Part shown: positions 27,963-38,343 of the stretch, one piece after another
Numbering within the stretch: position 1 is the stretch's first letter
How the letters are laid out: each line of letters begins with the position of its first letter
Source of the DNA: JAUIIK01 sp963709995
GTDB taxonomy: Bacteria > Chloroflexota > Chloroflexia > Thermomicrobiales > CFX8
NCBI GenBank assembly: GCA_963709995.1
Contig: CAVPYN010000002.1
Location: 558,001 to 622,000, forward strand
Reading direction: 5' to 3'
DNA length: 64,000 nt
Translations under genes and position numbers: made by a program
The notes under the pieces: model-generated
Databases searched by the model: none
Told to the model about the DNA's origin: nothing
The model's input: only the letters and a program-made list of their open reading frames with translations

Positions 27963-28829
27963 GTGTCGGGAAAACGAACACGCGGACTCGGGCGAGGATT
28001 GGATGCGCTGATTTCCGGCGGCTCCGAAGAACCAGCTGGCGTCATGGAGATCCCGATTGGCGACCTGGGACCGAACCCTCTCCAGCCTCGTGTGAGTTGG
28101 GACGACCGGAAGCTGGAAGAGCTGGCGGATTCGATCCGGGAACATGGCGTAATCCAGCCACTCATCGTGGCACGTGCCCTCGGCGATAGGCCCTTCCAGA
28201 TCATCGCCGGTGAACGTCGCTGGAGAGCAGCACAGGCGGCCGGCTTACAGACAGTTCCAGCGGTCGTTCGAGACATCACGACCGCTGGCGCGCTTGAAAT
28301 CGCACTCGTCGAGAACGTCCAGCGCGCCGATCTGAATCCAGTGGAGGAAGCCCTCGCCTACCGCCAGCTCGTAACCGAGTTTGGCCTGACCCAGGAACAG
28401 GTGGCGAGACGGGTGGGTAAGAGTCGCTCAGCCGTAGCCAACACCCTCCGCCTGCTTGACGCGCCGGAAGACATCCGCGCCGCGGTCGTGGAGGAAACGA
28501 TCTCAGCCGGTCACGCTCGCGCACTTCTGGCGGTCGCGGATCGAACCCAGCAACTTGCTCTCTTCCGCCGCGTCGTTGAAGACGGACTCAACGTTCGACA
28601 GACCGAGCGTCTAGTCGCGTCGGCTTCGCGGCAGCCGACCGAACCAAAGCAAGCAGACGCCAGGGTAGAGTTGAGCGACGACGAGAGACACGTGCAGATG
28701 CGGCTACAGACGCACCTTGGGACGCGAGTGGATCTACGCCGGGGCCCCGACGGGGGTCAGATCGTGATCCATTTCTACTCTGACGAAGAACTCAACGGCA
28801 TTCTCCGTCACATCAACTTTCAGGATTAG
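27963..28829 (+). CDS. parB: ParB/Spo0J-family chromosome partitioning protein
   Basis: 288 residues. It starts GKRTRGLGRGLDALI and has the CTP-binding region with QPRVSW and IAGERRWRAAQAAG. ENVQRADLNPVEEALAY follows, then a helix-turn-helix (TQEQVARRVGKSRSAVANTLR) and a C-terminal dimerisation region. The GTG is preceded by GAAGGGA. ParB spreads from parS sites to load condensin and orient the origin. parA is not adjacent, which is unusual; a CPBP protease gene occupies the upstream position in opposite orientation. Its stop overlaps the glyS stop by a few bases. Confidence 0.93.
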   Translation: MSGKRTRGLGRGLDALISGGSEEPAGVMEIPIGDLGPNPLQPRVSWDDRKLEELADSIREHGVIQPLIVARALGDRPFQIIAGERRWRAAQAAGLQTVPAVVRDITTAGALEIALVENVQRADLNPVEEALAYRQLVTEFGLTQEQVARRVGKSRSAVANTLRLLDAPEDIRAAVVEETISAGHARALLAVADRTQQLALFRRVVEDGLNVRQTERLVASASRQPTEPKQADARVELSDDERHVQMRLQTHLGTRVDLRRGPDGGQIVIHFYSDEELNGILRHINFQD

Positions 28830-30274
28830 CTCGACCCGGCCAGAACGTCTCTTCCAAGCAACCGTGCTGACATGCTCGCGAGTTGCCCTTCGACTGCCGG
28901 CACGAGATTCTCAACCGGAACACGAATCTGCTCCATCGTGTCACGGTCGCGAACCGTCACGGCCCCGTCATCGAGAGATTCGAAGTCGACCGTGACGCAG
29001 AGCGGGGTCCCGATTTCATCCTGGCGGCGGTAGCGTCGCCCGATGTTTTGCGTCTCGTCGTAGTCCGCCACGAAGTGTTGCTGGAGATTCTGATAGATCT
29101 CCCTGGCGAACGTCGCAAGTTCTGGTTTGCGTGAGAGTGGGAGCACAGCAACCTTGTACGGGGCGATCTCGGGAACGAAGCGCATCACCGTACGGTGCGA
29201 CGGTTTCCCGTTCGCATCAACCGTTTCTTCTTCCTGAAATGCTTCGATGAGCAGCACCAACAACAATCGATCGACGCCAAACGTGGGTTCGACAACATGG
29301 GGAAGGAAGTGGCGATCAGTTGCCTGGTCGAAGTACGTGAGATTCGTCCCGGAACCTTCCTGATGGAGGTTCAGATCAAAATCTTCGCGGTAAGCCAGTC
29401 CGGTCAGCTCCTTCCACCCAAAGGGGAAGAGATATTCAAGGTCGACCGTTCGCTTCGAGTAGTGGGATAGTTCCTCCGGCCCGTGCTCCCGTGGCCGGAT
29501 GTGTTCGTCACTCACCCCGAGCGAACGGATGAAGCTCTGCTGCTCGGCGAGCCAGGCTTCGAATTGAGTCGTCCAATCCGATTCCTCGATGAAGTACTCG
29601 ATTTCCATCATCTCGAATTCAAGAAGCCGAAATATGAAGTTGCCAGGCGTCACTTCATTGCGGAACGCCTTGCCAATCTGGGCAACGCCGAACGGAATCT
29701 TCTGGCGGCTTGCCATTTGAATGTTGCGATACTGCATGTAGATGGACTGGGCGGTCTCCGGTCGGAGGTAGACCGGCGTCGAGGACTCATCGATTGGCCC
29801 AATCTGCGTGCGAAACATCAGATTGAAGTTTCGGGCAGGAGTCCAGTCGCGATTCCCACAGGTCGGGCATTTGATCTCCCGATCGTGGATAAACGCGGTC
29901 AACTCATCGACCGATAGTCCTTCGACTGATTCACCCGTCGCATCCTCTATCAGGCTGTCCGCCCGAAAGCGCCCCCGGCACACCCGGCAATCCACCTCCG
30001 GGTCGTTGAACTCGGAGACGTGCCCGCTCACTTCCCAGACGCGTGGATTCAGCAGGATCGATCCATCCATCCCAACGATGTCCGGGCGTTCGTGCACGAA
30101 CCGCTTCCACCAGAGATCCTTGATGTTTCGTCGTATCTCAACGCCTAACGGCCCGAAGTCCCATGTGTTGGCAAGTCCCCCGTAAAGCTCGCTTCCCTGA
30201 AACACGAAACCGCGCCGCTTCGCAAGCGAGACGATAGTTTCCATGGACACCTGACTGGCATCGGATTCAGCCAT
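28826..30274 (-). CDS. glyS: Glycyl-tRNA synthetase (alpha2 type)
   Basis: 482 residues of the homodimeric class II GlyRS found in Gram-positive bacteria, Chloroflexi, archaea and eukaryotes. Typical stretches are GFVFQGSELYGGLANTWDFG at the N-terminus, VYLRPETAQSIY, FGVAQIGKAFRNEVTP (motif 2) and VEPTFGVDRLLL (motif 3), with a C-terminal anticodon-binding domain. A zinc-like CRVC and CPTCG pair lies in the insertion around residues 97-160. Confidence 0.95.
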   Translation of the reverse strand: MAESDASQVSMETIVSLAKRRGFVFQGSELYGGLANTWDFGPLGVEIRRNIKDLWWKRFVHERPDIVGMDGSILLNPRVWEVSGHVSEFNDPEVDCRVCRGRFRADSLIEDATGESVEGLSVDELTAFIHDREIKCPTCGNRDWTPARNFNLMFRTQIGPIDESSTPVYLRPETAQSIYMQYRNIQMASRQKIPFGVAQIGKAFRNEVTPGNFIFRLLEFEMMEIEYFIEESDWTTQFEAWLAEQQSFIRSLGVSDEHIRPREHGPEELSHYSKRTVDLEYLFPFGWKELTGLAYREDFDLNLHQEGSGTNLTYFDQATDRHFLPHVVEPTFGVDRLLLVLLIEAFQEEETVDANGKPSHRTVMRFVPEIAPYKVAVLPLSRKPELATFAREIYQNLQQHFVADYDETQNIGRRYRRQDEIGTPLCVTVDFESLDDGAVTVRDRDTMEQIRVPVENLVPAVEGQLASMSARLLGRDVLAGSS

Positions 30275-30351
30275 GGCTCGCCCCTTTCCGTCGTATGTTC
30301 TGCGGTGATGACTGGGTCCAGCGCCGGGATGACGCAGACGACACCGGAGAA

Positions 30352-31269
30352 TTAGATTCCGACCGACGTCGGCTCCGGTTCGGACACTGCTTCTGCGGAA
30401 GCGGACGGCTCCCTCATCTGATCGGCAAGATCTTCATACACCTGTGTCGTCGAGATGCTGACATGCCCGAGCAGTTCCTGGACGTCGCTCAATTCGCGGC
30501 CGTTAAGGATTTGATGAGCAGCGAACGAATGGCGCAACGTATGGGGCGTGATGTCATCAAAACCCGCACGCTCACCATAGGTCTTGAGAATGAGCCAGAA
30601 TCCCTGTCGAGTCAGTCTCCGGCCGCGATGGTTGAGAAACAATGCCTTCTCAACGCAATTCTCGCTGACCTCCGCGGGTTTCCGGACATCCAGATAGCTC
30701 GAAAGTGCTTCGATAACATCCTGCCCTACCGGCACGCTCCGTTTGCGATCCGTGCGCCCAACCATGACGGACGCCTGACCGTCAGTCTGAATGTCTTCGA
30801 CATTGAGACTGACAAGCTCAGAAACCCGAATTCCGGTCGAGTAGAGCAACCGCAACATAGCGATGTCGCGAGCCATCTCTTCACCATCAAGAAGCTCAGG
30901 TTGCTCCAGCAGTAGGTCGATTTCGTTTCGTGTAAGCGCTCTTGGAATCGATTTGGCTACTTTTGGTGTCGTCATCTTGGCTGAAGGATCAGTTCGCACA
31001 ATCTGTTGTTCAACGAGATAGTTGCAAAACGTGCGCGTCGCGGCAGTTTTCCGAGCGACAGTGGATGCCGCGTAGCCGCGTTCACGGAGATACGTCTCGA
31101 ATGCCTGCACATCATCGTCAGTCAATACCGACCAGGTGGGCACGCGCCGTTGCTCCTCCAGGAACTTCACGAACTGCCCAAGATCATTTCCATAGGCAGA
31201 TACAGTGTTCGAGGAAAATCCTCGCTCACTCGCAAGTTCGCTCAGGAATCTCTCTACAGTTTGTCGCAC
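30352..31269 (-). CDS. XerC/XerD-type tyrosine recombinase
   Basis: 305 residues: an N-terminal SAM-like core-binding domain (about 1-85) and a catalytic domain with Arg in STGIRVSEL, Lys in GRTDRKRSVPV, HTLRHSFA, LLGHVSISTTQVY and the nucleophilic Tyr. The length and lack of flanking mobile features support a chromosome dimer-resolution role at dif over an integrase. XerD is the more likely paralogue, but this cannot be separated from XerC here. Confidence 0.9.
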   Translation of the reverse strand: MRQTVERFLSELASERGFSSNTVSAYGNDLGQFVKFLEEQRRVPTWSVLTDDDVQAFETYLRERGYAASTVARKTAATRTFCNYLVEQQIVRTDPSAKMTTPKVAKSIPRALTRNEIDLLLEQPELLDGEEMARDIAMLRLLYSTGIRVSELVSLNVEDIQTDGQASVMVGRTDRKRSVPVGQDVIEALSSYLDVRKPAEVSENCVEKALFLNHRGRRLTRQGFWLILKTYGERAGFDDITPHTLRHSFAAHQILNGRELSDVQELLGHVSISTTQVYEDLADQMREPSASAEAVSEPEPTSVGI

Positions 31270-31356
31270 GAGCTAGTCCGTTCCGTCGTGTCCCCCGAGC
31301 CGCACGGAACCCCGTTTGGATCTCATTGGTCATTATCGTAGCGCAGCCTTGAAAGA

Positions 31357-32466
31357 TTAGAGCAAATCCATTGCGGGCGTATAGTCCAGATCAAATGCCT
31401 CAGCTACCGCCTCGTAGGTCACTTTCCCTCGATAGGTGTTCAATCCTAGCTGCAACGCCCGATTGTCCCTGAGAGCCTGTACACCCTGATTCGCGAGCAT
31501 GAGTCCGTAGGGCAACGTCACATTAGACAGCGCAAAAGTGCTCGTCCGCGGCATCGCCCCAGGCATATTCGTCACGCAGTAATGCGTAACGCCATGAATC
31601 GTGTAAATTGGATCGCTGTGGCTCGTTGGGCGCGCCGTTTCAATGCAACCGCCCTGATCGATCGCGACATCGACGATCACGGCGCCTTCCGGCATCGTCG
31701 AGACCATCTCATCGGTTACGAGCTTCGGCGCCTTCGCGCCAGGGATGAGCACTCCACCGATGAGCAAGTCGCATTCTTGCACCGCTTCAGCGATCGAAAT
31801 CCGATTCGACATGAGCGTTGTCAGTCGTCCATGGAGCACCTGATCCAGGTACCGCATGCGATCGACCGAGACGTCGAGGATCGTCACATTTGCACCCATG
31901 CCAAGCGCTATCTGCGCGGCATTTGTCCCGACAATACCCCCGCCAATAATCACCACATCCGCGGGCGCGACGCCGGGCACACCGCCAAGCAGTTTTCCGC
32001 GCCCGCCAAGGTACTTCGCTAGATAGTGGGCGCCGACCTGAGTCGCCATGCGTCCGGCGACTTCGCTCATCGGGGACAGAAGTGGCAGCGACCCATCGGC
32101 CAATTCGACCGTCTCATACGCAACCGCGGTGACACCGCGATCAATCAGCGCATGCGTGAGCGCTTCTTCCGCCGCAAGATGAAGATAGGTGTACAGCAGC
32201 TGACCGTCGCGCATGAGCCCGTACTCTGGGGCAATGGGCTCTTTGACCTTGACGATCATGTCGGCTCGAGCCCAAATTTCGTTCGCGTTGTCCACGATCG
32301 ACGCACCAAGCGCTGAGTACTCCTGATCCGAGAAGCCGCTGCCGGCCCCTGCGGACGCTTCGACGAGGACATCGTGTCCCCGTGCTACATACTCGGCAAC
32401 ACCGGCTGGCGTCGTCGACACCCGATTCTCATTGTCCTTGATCTCCTTCGGGACACCAATGAGCAT
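31357..32466 (-). CDS. ald: Alanine dehydrogenase
   Basis: 369 residues, matching the family length of about 370. It starts MLIGVPKEIKDNENRVSTTP, has the substrate-binding KVKEP, the NAD-binding IIGGGIVGTNAAQIALGMGA and the late signature HGVTHYCVTNMPGAMPRTS. It interconverts L-alanine and pyruvate plus ammonium with NAD. The ATG at 32466 is chosen because 93 upstream in-frame residues are low-complexity and unlike the family. The 235-bp gap to rseP must contain divergent promoters; a TAGAAT on the minus strand near 32530 is a possible -10. Confidence 0.95.
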   Translation of the reverse strand: MLIGVPKEIKDNENRVSTTPAGVAEYVARGHDVLVEASAGAGSGFSDQEYSALGASIVDNANEIWARADMIVKVKEPIAPEYGLMRDGQLLYTYLHLAAEEALTHALIDRGVTAVAYETVELADGSLPLLSPMSEVAGRMATQVGAHYLAKYLGGRGKLLGGVPGVAPADVVIIGGGIVGTNAAQIALGMGANVTILDVSVDRMRYLDQVLHGRLTTLMSNRISIAEAVQECDLLIGGVLIPGAKAPKLVTDEMVSTMPEGAVIVDVAIDQGGCIETARPTSHSDPIYTIHGVTHYCVTNMPGAMPRTSTFALSNVTLPYGLMLANQGVQALRDNRALQLGLNTYRGKVTYEAVAEAFDLDYTPAMDLL

Positions 32467-32701
32467 CCTCGAACCGCTTCCCTTCGTCCCCAGATTACGA
32501 CCGGCGCTACTGCCGGACCGACTGCGCATTCTAGCATAGGATCGCATCGACATTCCCGCGGAATCAGGACTATTCGCGTAACTCACGCGTTGACTCGGAC
32601 TTCCCAGGGTAGGTACCATCCAATACGGCTTGGTGCTTTCAAACTGTGTCGAATTTGTTTGCCGGCCCATCATTGGGCCACCCAACAGAGCAGTGAACGC
32701 C

Positions 32702-34029
32702 ATGATGGCAGCCCTTCTGATCATTCCAATTCTTACGTTCCTCATCTTCGTTCATGAACTGGGCCACTATGTGATGGCAAAACGCGCCGGAGTGAAAGTC
32801 GAAGAATTCGGCTTTGGCTTGCCTCCTCGTCTGTACGGTATCCAGCGCGGTGAGACGATCTGGTCGATCAACTGGATCCCGCTCGGAGGCTTCGTGCGGG
32901 TTCTCGGTGAGGATGGCAAGGACTTCAGCGGGCGGAGTATGCAGTCAAAGACTCCCGGACAACGTGCATCGTTCCTGGCCGCTGGTTCGAGCCATGAACT
33001 TCCTCACGGCGTTGGTCCTCATCGCCGTTCTGATTCTCGTCCAGGGCAAGACATCATCATCGGTCTACATCACCGACGTTCGTAGATGATTCCCCCGCCA
33101 AGACGGCTGGAATTCAGGCCGGGGATCAGGTCATCGAGATCGATGGCAACGATGTCGATGCGGCTAGTGATTTTCGCAACGCGACGAATGACAACATCGG
33201 TGGTTCGATGGTCGTCACGTTGGCTCGTGGGGACGAGGACATTCACTACAGAGGTGTCGCCGCGCGAGAATCCACCGGAAGGTCAGGGAGCAATCGGGGT
33301 CAGAATAGCCGACGTCTCACGAGCCGCTATCGTAATCGACGAAGTTCCCGAAGGTTCGGCTGCCGCGGCTGCAGGTTTTGAGAGCGGGGATCGAATCGTC
33401 GTTATCGGAGACCTCGAAGTTACTGACAGCATCAGCTATGAATTCGCGATCAAGCGGTACCTCGGCGATACCGTCGATGCAACGATAGAACGAAACAACG
33501 AGGTTGTAGTCGTCCCATTGACGCTGCCATCCGAGATCGCTGACGACGATCAGACCCTTGGGGCCACCGTCCTCGCTGAAATCCAATTCGAACGTCCTAG
33601 TATCATTCGCGTCCTGCCCATGGCTGTGCGACAGTTCTTCGAATACCTCCAGTTGATGTTCGAAGGGCTGATCATGCTCCTCAACGGCGAGGTGCCGCTG
33701 TCAACCGTCGCCGGGCCAATTGGTATGGGACAGCTCACCTCGGAGATAGTTGAAGAGTCGGCAGTATCCAGCTGGGTTGCAGTCATGACCATTACGATCG
33801 TGCTGTCCTTGAACCTGGCCATATTGAATCTCGCTGCCCCTGCCCGGCGCTCGATGGTGGGCGCTTGATGTTCGTTGCGATCGAGGTCGCTCGACGAGGC
33901 AAGCGGATCGCGCCGGAAAAAGAGGGGCTGGTCCACGTGGTCGGGCTCGTCGTACTCTTGACCATCATGATCGCCGTCGCATTCGTCGACATTGATCGAA
34001 TCCTGAGCGGACAATCTCTCATACAATAG
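32702..34029 (+). CDS. rseP: RseP/site-2 membrane zinc metalloprotease, frameshifted
   Basis: A site-2 protease that cleaves transmembrane segments, for example of anti-sigma factors. The active site IFVHELGHYVMA is in the first helix. Two PDZ domains follow (DSPAKTAGIQAGDQV and EGSAAAAAGFESGDR), and a C-terminal LPALDGG motif is restored when one extra G near 33848 is ignored. The protein must be read through frame changes near 32985, 33077, 33265 and 33848. All pieces are in order and collinear with the family, so sequence error is more likely than decay. ispG follows, a common pairing. A possible client is the anti-sigma factor at 25.4-26.9 kb, by inference only. Confidence 0.85.
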
Positions 34030-34105
34030 AATCGGACGGGAATCGCTCATCCAGCGCGCCCGGACACACATGCTTTTGATTGGAATCACCTGGGAGGGAC
34101 CGCTG

Positions 34106-35238
34106 ATGACCCTGCTCGCCCCACGACGCCTGACACGCCCGCTCTACGTCGGCGATGTTCGCATTGGTGGTGGTTCACCGATCGTCGTGCAGTCAATGAC
34201 AACGACCGATACGCGCGACGCCGAAGGCCACGCTGCGCCAGATCAGCCGAGCTGGCCGACGCCGGTTGCGAGATTGTGCGCCTGGCGGTCCCAGACGGAG
34301 TCGCCGCGCCACGCTGCCGGATATCGTGCCTCACTCGCCGGTGCCACTCATTGCCGACATTCACTTCGAACATACCCTGGCCCTGACCGCGCTCGACGCC
34401 GGTATCCATGGATTGCGCCTCAATCCTGGCAATATCCGAAAACCGGAAGACGTCCGAGCGGTCGTGCGATCCGCGAAGGAGCGGGACGTGCCGATTCGCA
34501 TAGGCGTCAATTTCGGCTCTGTGCCTCCGATGTCCAAGGAATTCGTCGACGAGATGGCCGAACAGGGGTCAACCCAGATTGAGTTGATCGCCGAGCACAT
34601 GGTCCGGACTGCCGAAGGCCACATCCGGATTCTGGAAGATCTCGACTTTGACAACATCAAGATTTCGCTCAAGGCGTTTGAAGTCCCGGTGCTGATCGAG
34701 GCATACCGCGGATGGCGCCTCGCAATCCTGTACCCGTTCCACATCGGCGTCACGGAAGCCGGTCCCGCCCGCACCGGCACGATTCGCTCATCCGTCGGAC
34801 TCGGCACATTGCTCGCACTCGGGCTCGGATGACACCATGCGTGTTTCGCTGACGACCGATCCGGTGGACGAGATCGTCGTCTGCTACGAGATCCTCAAGA
34901 GTCTCGGCCTACGCGAGAAAGGCGCGACGATGGTGGCCTGTCCAACCTGCGGACGTCTTGAAGTCGATCTTTTCACGCTGGCGGACAAAGTCGACGACTA
35001 TCTGCGGACAATCGACGAACCGATCAAGGTCGCGGTGATGGGGTGCGTCGTCAACGGCCCTGGGGAGGCGCGTGACTCCGACATCGGGCTTGCGGCCGGT
35101 CGTGGCAAAGGTGTGATCTTTCGCAAGGGCGAGATCATCCGCCGGGTCGACGAGTCCGAAATGTTTGAGGTCTTGAAATCCGAGATCGATGCTCTTGTTG
35201 AGGAACGGCGGTCAGCACAGGAACCGGCTGCCGTCTAA
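34106..35238 (+). CDS. ispG: 4-hydroxy-3-methylbut-2-en-1-yl diphosphate synthase, frameshifted
   Basis: The iron-sulfur enzyme of the MEP isoprenoid pathway. The N-terminal TIM barrel begins MTLLAPRRLTRPLYVGDV with IVVQSMTTTDTRD, and ADIHFEHTLALTALD, LNPGNI and VNFGSVP follow. The C-terminal domain carries the [4Fe-4S] cysteines in ACPTCGR and MGCVVNGPGEA. GGGAGGG precedes the ATG at good spacing. Frame changes near 34228, 34250, 34308 and 34828 interrupt the gene while preserving collinearity. Its stop overlaps the convergent histidine kinase stop by a few bases. Confidence 0.9.
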
Positions 35239-36577
35239 ACCGGGGTAAGGGAACTAGACCGCTGAGGCGTTGCCGGAATCTCCACTTCAAACGTAGATCC
35301 CCGGCCCACCTCACTCCCAACGGATGACGGACCCGTCGTGGGCCTGGACAACATGCTTGACAATCGCCAGTCCCAGGCCCGTCCCAGGATGAGTTCGCGA
35401 CCGGTCAACTTTGTAAAAGCGTTCCCAGATTCGCTCAAGATATTCGGGAGGAATCCCGACGCCGCTATCCGTCACCGAGAAGCGCACGCGTTCGTCCTGC
35501 TCCCGCGAAGCAAGCGTCACCGCTCCTCCTGGGGGCGTGTGGACAATCGCATTGTGCGCGAGGTTGATGAGCACCTGCTTCATTCGGCGGTCGTCAGCCA
35601 GTAAACTCGAATCCACCCGCTTGCTCGTCGATCCTAAGATGAACACGTTGACGGTCGGCGATGGGAATCAACCGTCCTCGCACTTCAGAAAGCATCTCGG
35701 ACGAGTGCACGGTGGTATAGGTCAGCGGTGTCCGCCCGGATTCTAGCTGCGTCAGTTGCATGAGATCCCCAACCAACTCGGTCATCGAATCGACCTCCGC
35801 GTCGATTTTCTTCAGAAACCGGGACTCATCCGAACGACCATGATTGAGCTCAATGAGTGTCTCGGTCAGGATCTTGATTGTTGATAGCGGTGTGCGCAAT
35901 TCGTGCGAGACATTGGCCACGAAGTCTCGTCGCAAGGTCTGTAGCCGGGTCAACTCCGTCACGTCTCGCATCAGCACCAGGACTTCCGGCGGCGCAGAGG
36001 ATATCCGGGCGAAGATCGCATCGATGACTCGCGACCCGCCCAGCGGTTCCAGCGAATGCCGGTGCTCTCTCCCGGTTCGCAGGCAATCGAAGAGAGCATC
36101 AGATAATTCATGATCGCGAATAGTGGCGATGAACGAACGGCCAATAGGATTGCGCCCACCAACCAGGCTTGCCGCGGCAACGTTCGCATAGACGACCTCA
36201 CCGTTCAGGGAAACGAGCATCACACCATCTGATAGCCGATCAAGCAGCCGTATCCGGCGGTTCGACTCCTCGTGTTCGCGATCGAATCGCTCCTTCTGTA
36301 CTTCCAGCGCCCGGAAGATGTTTGCGCGCGTCGTGTCGATTTCATCTGCGGCGCGTGCAGTCGAAGGTTCCGGTTCGTGTTCGTCAGGATCGGCGAGCAG
36401 AATCGACGCCACATCGCTCAAACGCCGGATGGCACGCTCAGCAAACAGCGTGGCGATCGCAATTCCAATCAGTCCCGACAGCACGAATCCGAGTATTGCG
36501 TATTCGAGGCGCCAGCCAGCAAGCGTCCCGAGTAGCACTATTCCAACCGGAAGCAGAAACTGGAGCCGGAGGTTCAT
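35235..36577 (-). CDS. PhoR-like sensor histidine kinase, frameshifted
   Basis: About 445 residues when reassembled. Two N-terminal hydrophobic segments (about residues 7-45) are followed by a HAMP-like linker and a PAS domain (LDRLSDGVMLVSLNGEVVYA). Then come HisKA (ANVSHELRTPLSTIKI) and HATPase_c (INLAHNAIVHTPPGG, DSGVGIPPEY, GTGLGLAIVKH). Frame changes near 35630 and 35325 separate the pieces. The architecture resembles PhoR/WalK kinases. It follows its response regulator by 12 bp. A phosphate role is plausible but no pst or phoU genes are nearby. Confidence 0.85.
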
Positions 36578-36589
36578 GACCTGAATGGC

Positions 36590-37279
36590 CTAGCCTTCGA
36601 AGCGGTATCCAACACCACGCACAGTTACGATCCGCTCCGGTTGGGAAGCATCGACTTCAATAGCCTCGCGCAACGCCCGGACATGTACATCGACGGTGCG
36701 CTCGTCGCCGACATAATCACTGCCCCAGGCGCCGTCGAGCAACTGGCGGCGTGACAACGCCAAGCCCCGATTCCGAATCAAGAAGGCCATCAGATCGAAT
36801 TCCCGAGGACGGAGCGCCAGTTCGCGATCATCAATCCAAACCCGTCTGGCCTTTGGTGAAATTCGAAGATTCCCGGATTCACTCACTGCAGGGATCGAGG
36901 ACACGTTTTCTCCACTGCCGCGCCGTAGCAACGCGCGCACGCGCGCCTGAAACTCCCGCAGACTAAACGGCTTGGTGAGATAGTCGTCGGCGCCGATCTC
37001 CAGCCCAAGGACTCGATCGACTTCCTCGCCACGCGCCGTCAGCATCATGATTGGAACGTTGGAATGGGTCCGCACACGGCGGCAAACCTCGAAACCATCC
37101 AGTCCCGGAAGCATGACGTCCAGAATAACGAGCTGCGGATTATCGGCGGCGATGCGCCGGATGGCGCCATGCCCTTCATGTTCGACCATAACGTCATAAC
37201 CCTGGCGCTCCAGATTGAACTTCAGTGCTTCGGAAAGGTTTCTCTCGTCCTCAACCACAAGAACTGTCGTGCCGGTCAT
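36590..37279 (-). CDS. OmpR/PhoB-family response regulator
   Basis: 229 residues: a receiver domain (Asp in LVILDVMLPGLDG, Thr in MLTARGEEV, Lys in LTKPFSLREF) and a winged-helix effector ending VRGVGYRFEG. The ATG at 37279 starts MTGTTVLVVEDERNL; a longer frame adds 16 unlikely residues. It is the first gene of a regulator-kinase pair. Confidence 0.93.
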   Translation of the reverse strand: MTGTTVLVVEDERNLSEALKFNLERQGYDVMVEHEGHGAIRRIAADNPQLVILDVMLPGLDGFEVCRRVRTHSNVPIMMLTARGEEVDRVLGLEIGADDYLTKPFSLREFQARVRALLRRGSGENVSSIPAVSESGNLRISPKARRVWIDDRELALRPREFDLMAFLIRNRGLALSRRQLLDGAWGSDYVGDERTVDVHVRALREAIEVDASQPERIVTVRGVGYRFEG

Positions 37280-37389
37280 AACAGAGCCGTCCTTCCTGGC
37301 TGCCTGAATTCTACGTGGCGGACCCAAGTCTGTGGATTATCTCTATACTTCTCGGTGTCGGATATCGGTTACGAAAGAACGGTAATTCG

Positions 37390-38343
37390 TTGATTCTAGG
37401 GATCGCGGCGGTTGGAATGTGCGCCTGGGACCACTTCCTAGTCTGCCAGAGCTACCCCGGACCGGGCGAGTACACCGTCGTGAGCCACGAGTTCCAGCAG
37501 GCAGGTGGCACCACCTCGAACACTTGCGCGGCGCTCGGACAACTAGGTATTCAGCCGATGTTTGCCTCCTGTGTCGGCGCTGACCAACACGGCCACGCGA
37601 TCATCGAGTCCCTGATTGCGGCGGGATGCAACACTGAAGCGGTCATCCGGAAGCCGAACATACCTACCGACCGGTCAGTCATCATCATTTCGGGCGAAGG
37701 TGATGAACTGGACCGAACGATATTCTGGATCCAGGGAGCCAAGCCGGTCGCTGGGGAGCAGTTTCCAGTTGATCGGATACTAAATCACCGGTGGGTCTTG
37801 CTAGATGTGGACGACGCCAACCTTCGCCGTTTCTGGCTCGATCTTCCCGCCCATCGTAGTCCCCGCACCCGCCTGATCGGCACCATGGTCTACCTCGTGG
37901 AAATGGATCGCGAATCCGGATGGGATCATGCTTTGCGGCACGACGTGCTACTTGGAAACTCGCGTGAGTTCCTGGAACTGACGGGCTGCGCGGATCTGGA
38001 TTCGGCCATTGAGAAGACCCAGCGGGAGATGGCTGGCAATGCCTGCAGCCTCTTTCTGGTGACCCTGGGCGCCGGCGGCGCGATCGCGATTCGGCAAGAC
38101 AGCACCGCTCGAGTAGGAGCCTTTGATGTTGAGGTCAAAGACACTACCGGCGCAGGAGATGCATTCGCCGCCGGGTGCATTTGGGGATTGCTGGAACACG
38201 CTGATGACCGGGAGGTGCTGCGCCGGGGCAACCTGCTTGGAGGGCTTGCTTGTACGGCCTTCGGCGCCCGCGCAGGCCTCCCCTCACTTGAATATGCAGT
38301 AAGCGCGCTTGATTCCCTCAGACCGAAGAGCGTTCATGCCTGA
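37390..38343 (+). CDS. PfkB-family carbohydrate kinase
   Basis: About 317 residues of the ribokinase-like fold, with the N-terminal substrate motif GGTTSNTCAALGQLG and the C-terminal ATP/anion-hole motif DTTGAGDAFAAG that holds the catalytic Asp. The substrate (sugar or nucleoside) cannot be read. A TTG at 37390 gives the canonical LILGIAAVGMCAWDHF start; the frame is open back to a GTG at 37315. It overlaps queG by 8 bp, so the two are probably co-translated. Confidence 0.83.
   Translation: MILGIAAVGMCAWDHFLVCQSYPGPGEYTVVSHEFQQAGGTTSNTCAALGQLGIQPMFASCVGADQHGHAIIESLIAAGCNTEAVIRKPNIPTDRSVIIISGEGDELDRTIFWIQGAKPVAGEQFPVDRILNHRWVLLDVDDANLRRFWLDLPAHRSPRTRLIGTMVYLVEMDRESGWDHALRHDVLLGNSREFLELTGCADLDSAIEKTQREMAGNACSLFLVTLGAGGAIAIRQDSTARVGAFDVEVKDTTGAGDAFAAGCIWGLLEHADDREVLRRGNLLGGLACTAFGARAGLPSLEYAVSALDSLRPKSVHA

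Noticed and set aside
30352..31269. Integrase marking a genomic island
   Set aside because: The recombinase has the length and motifs of XerC/XerD; no attachment repeats, tRNA disruption or phage genes flank it.
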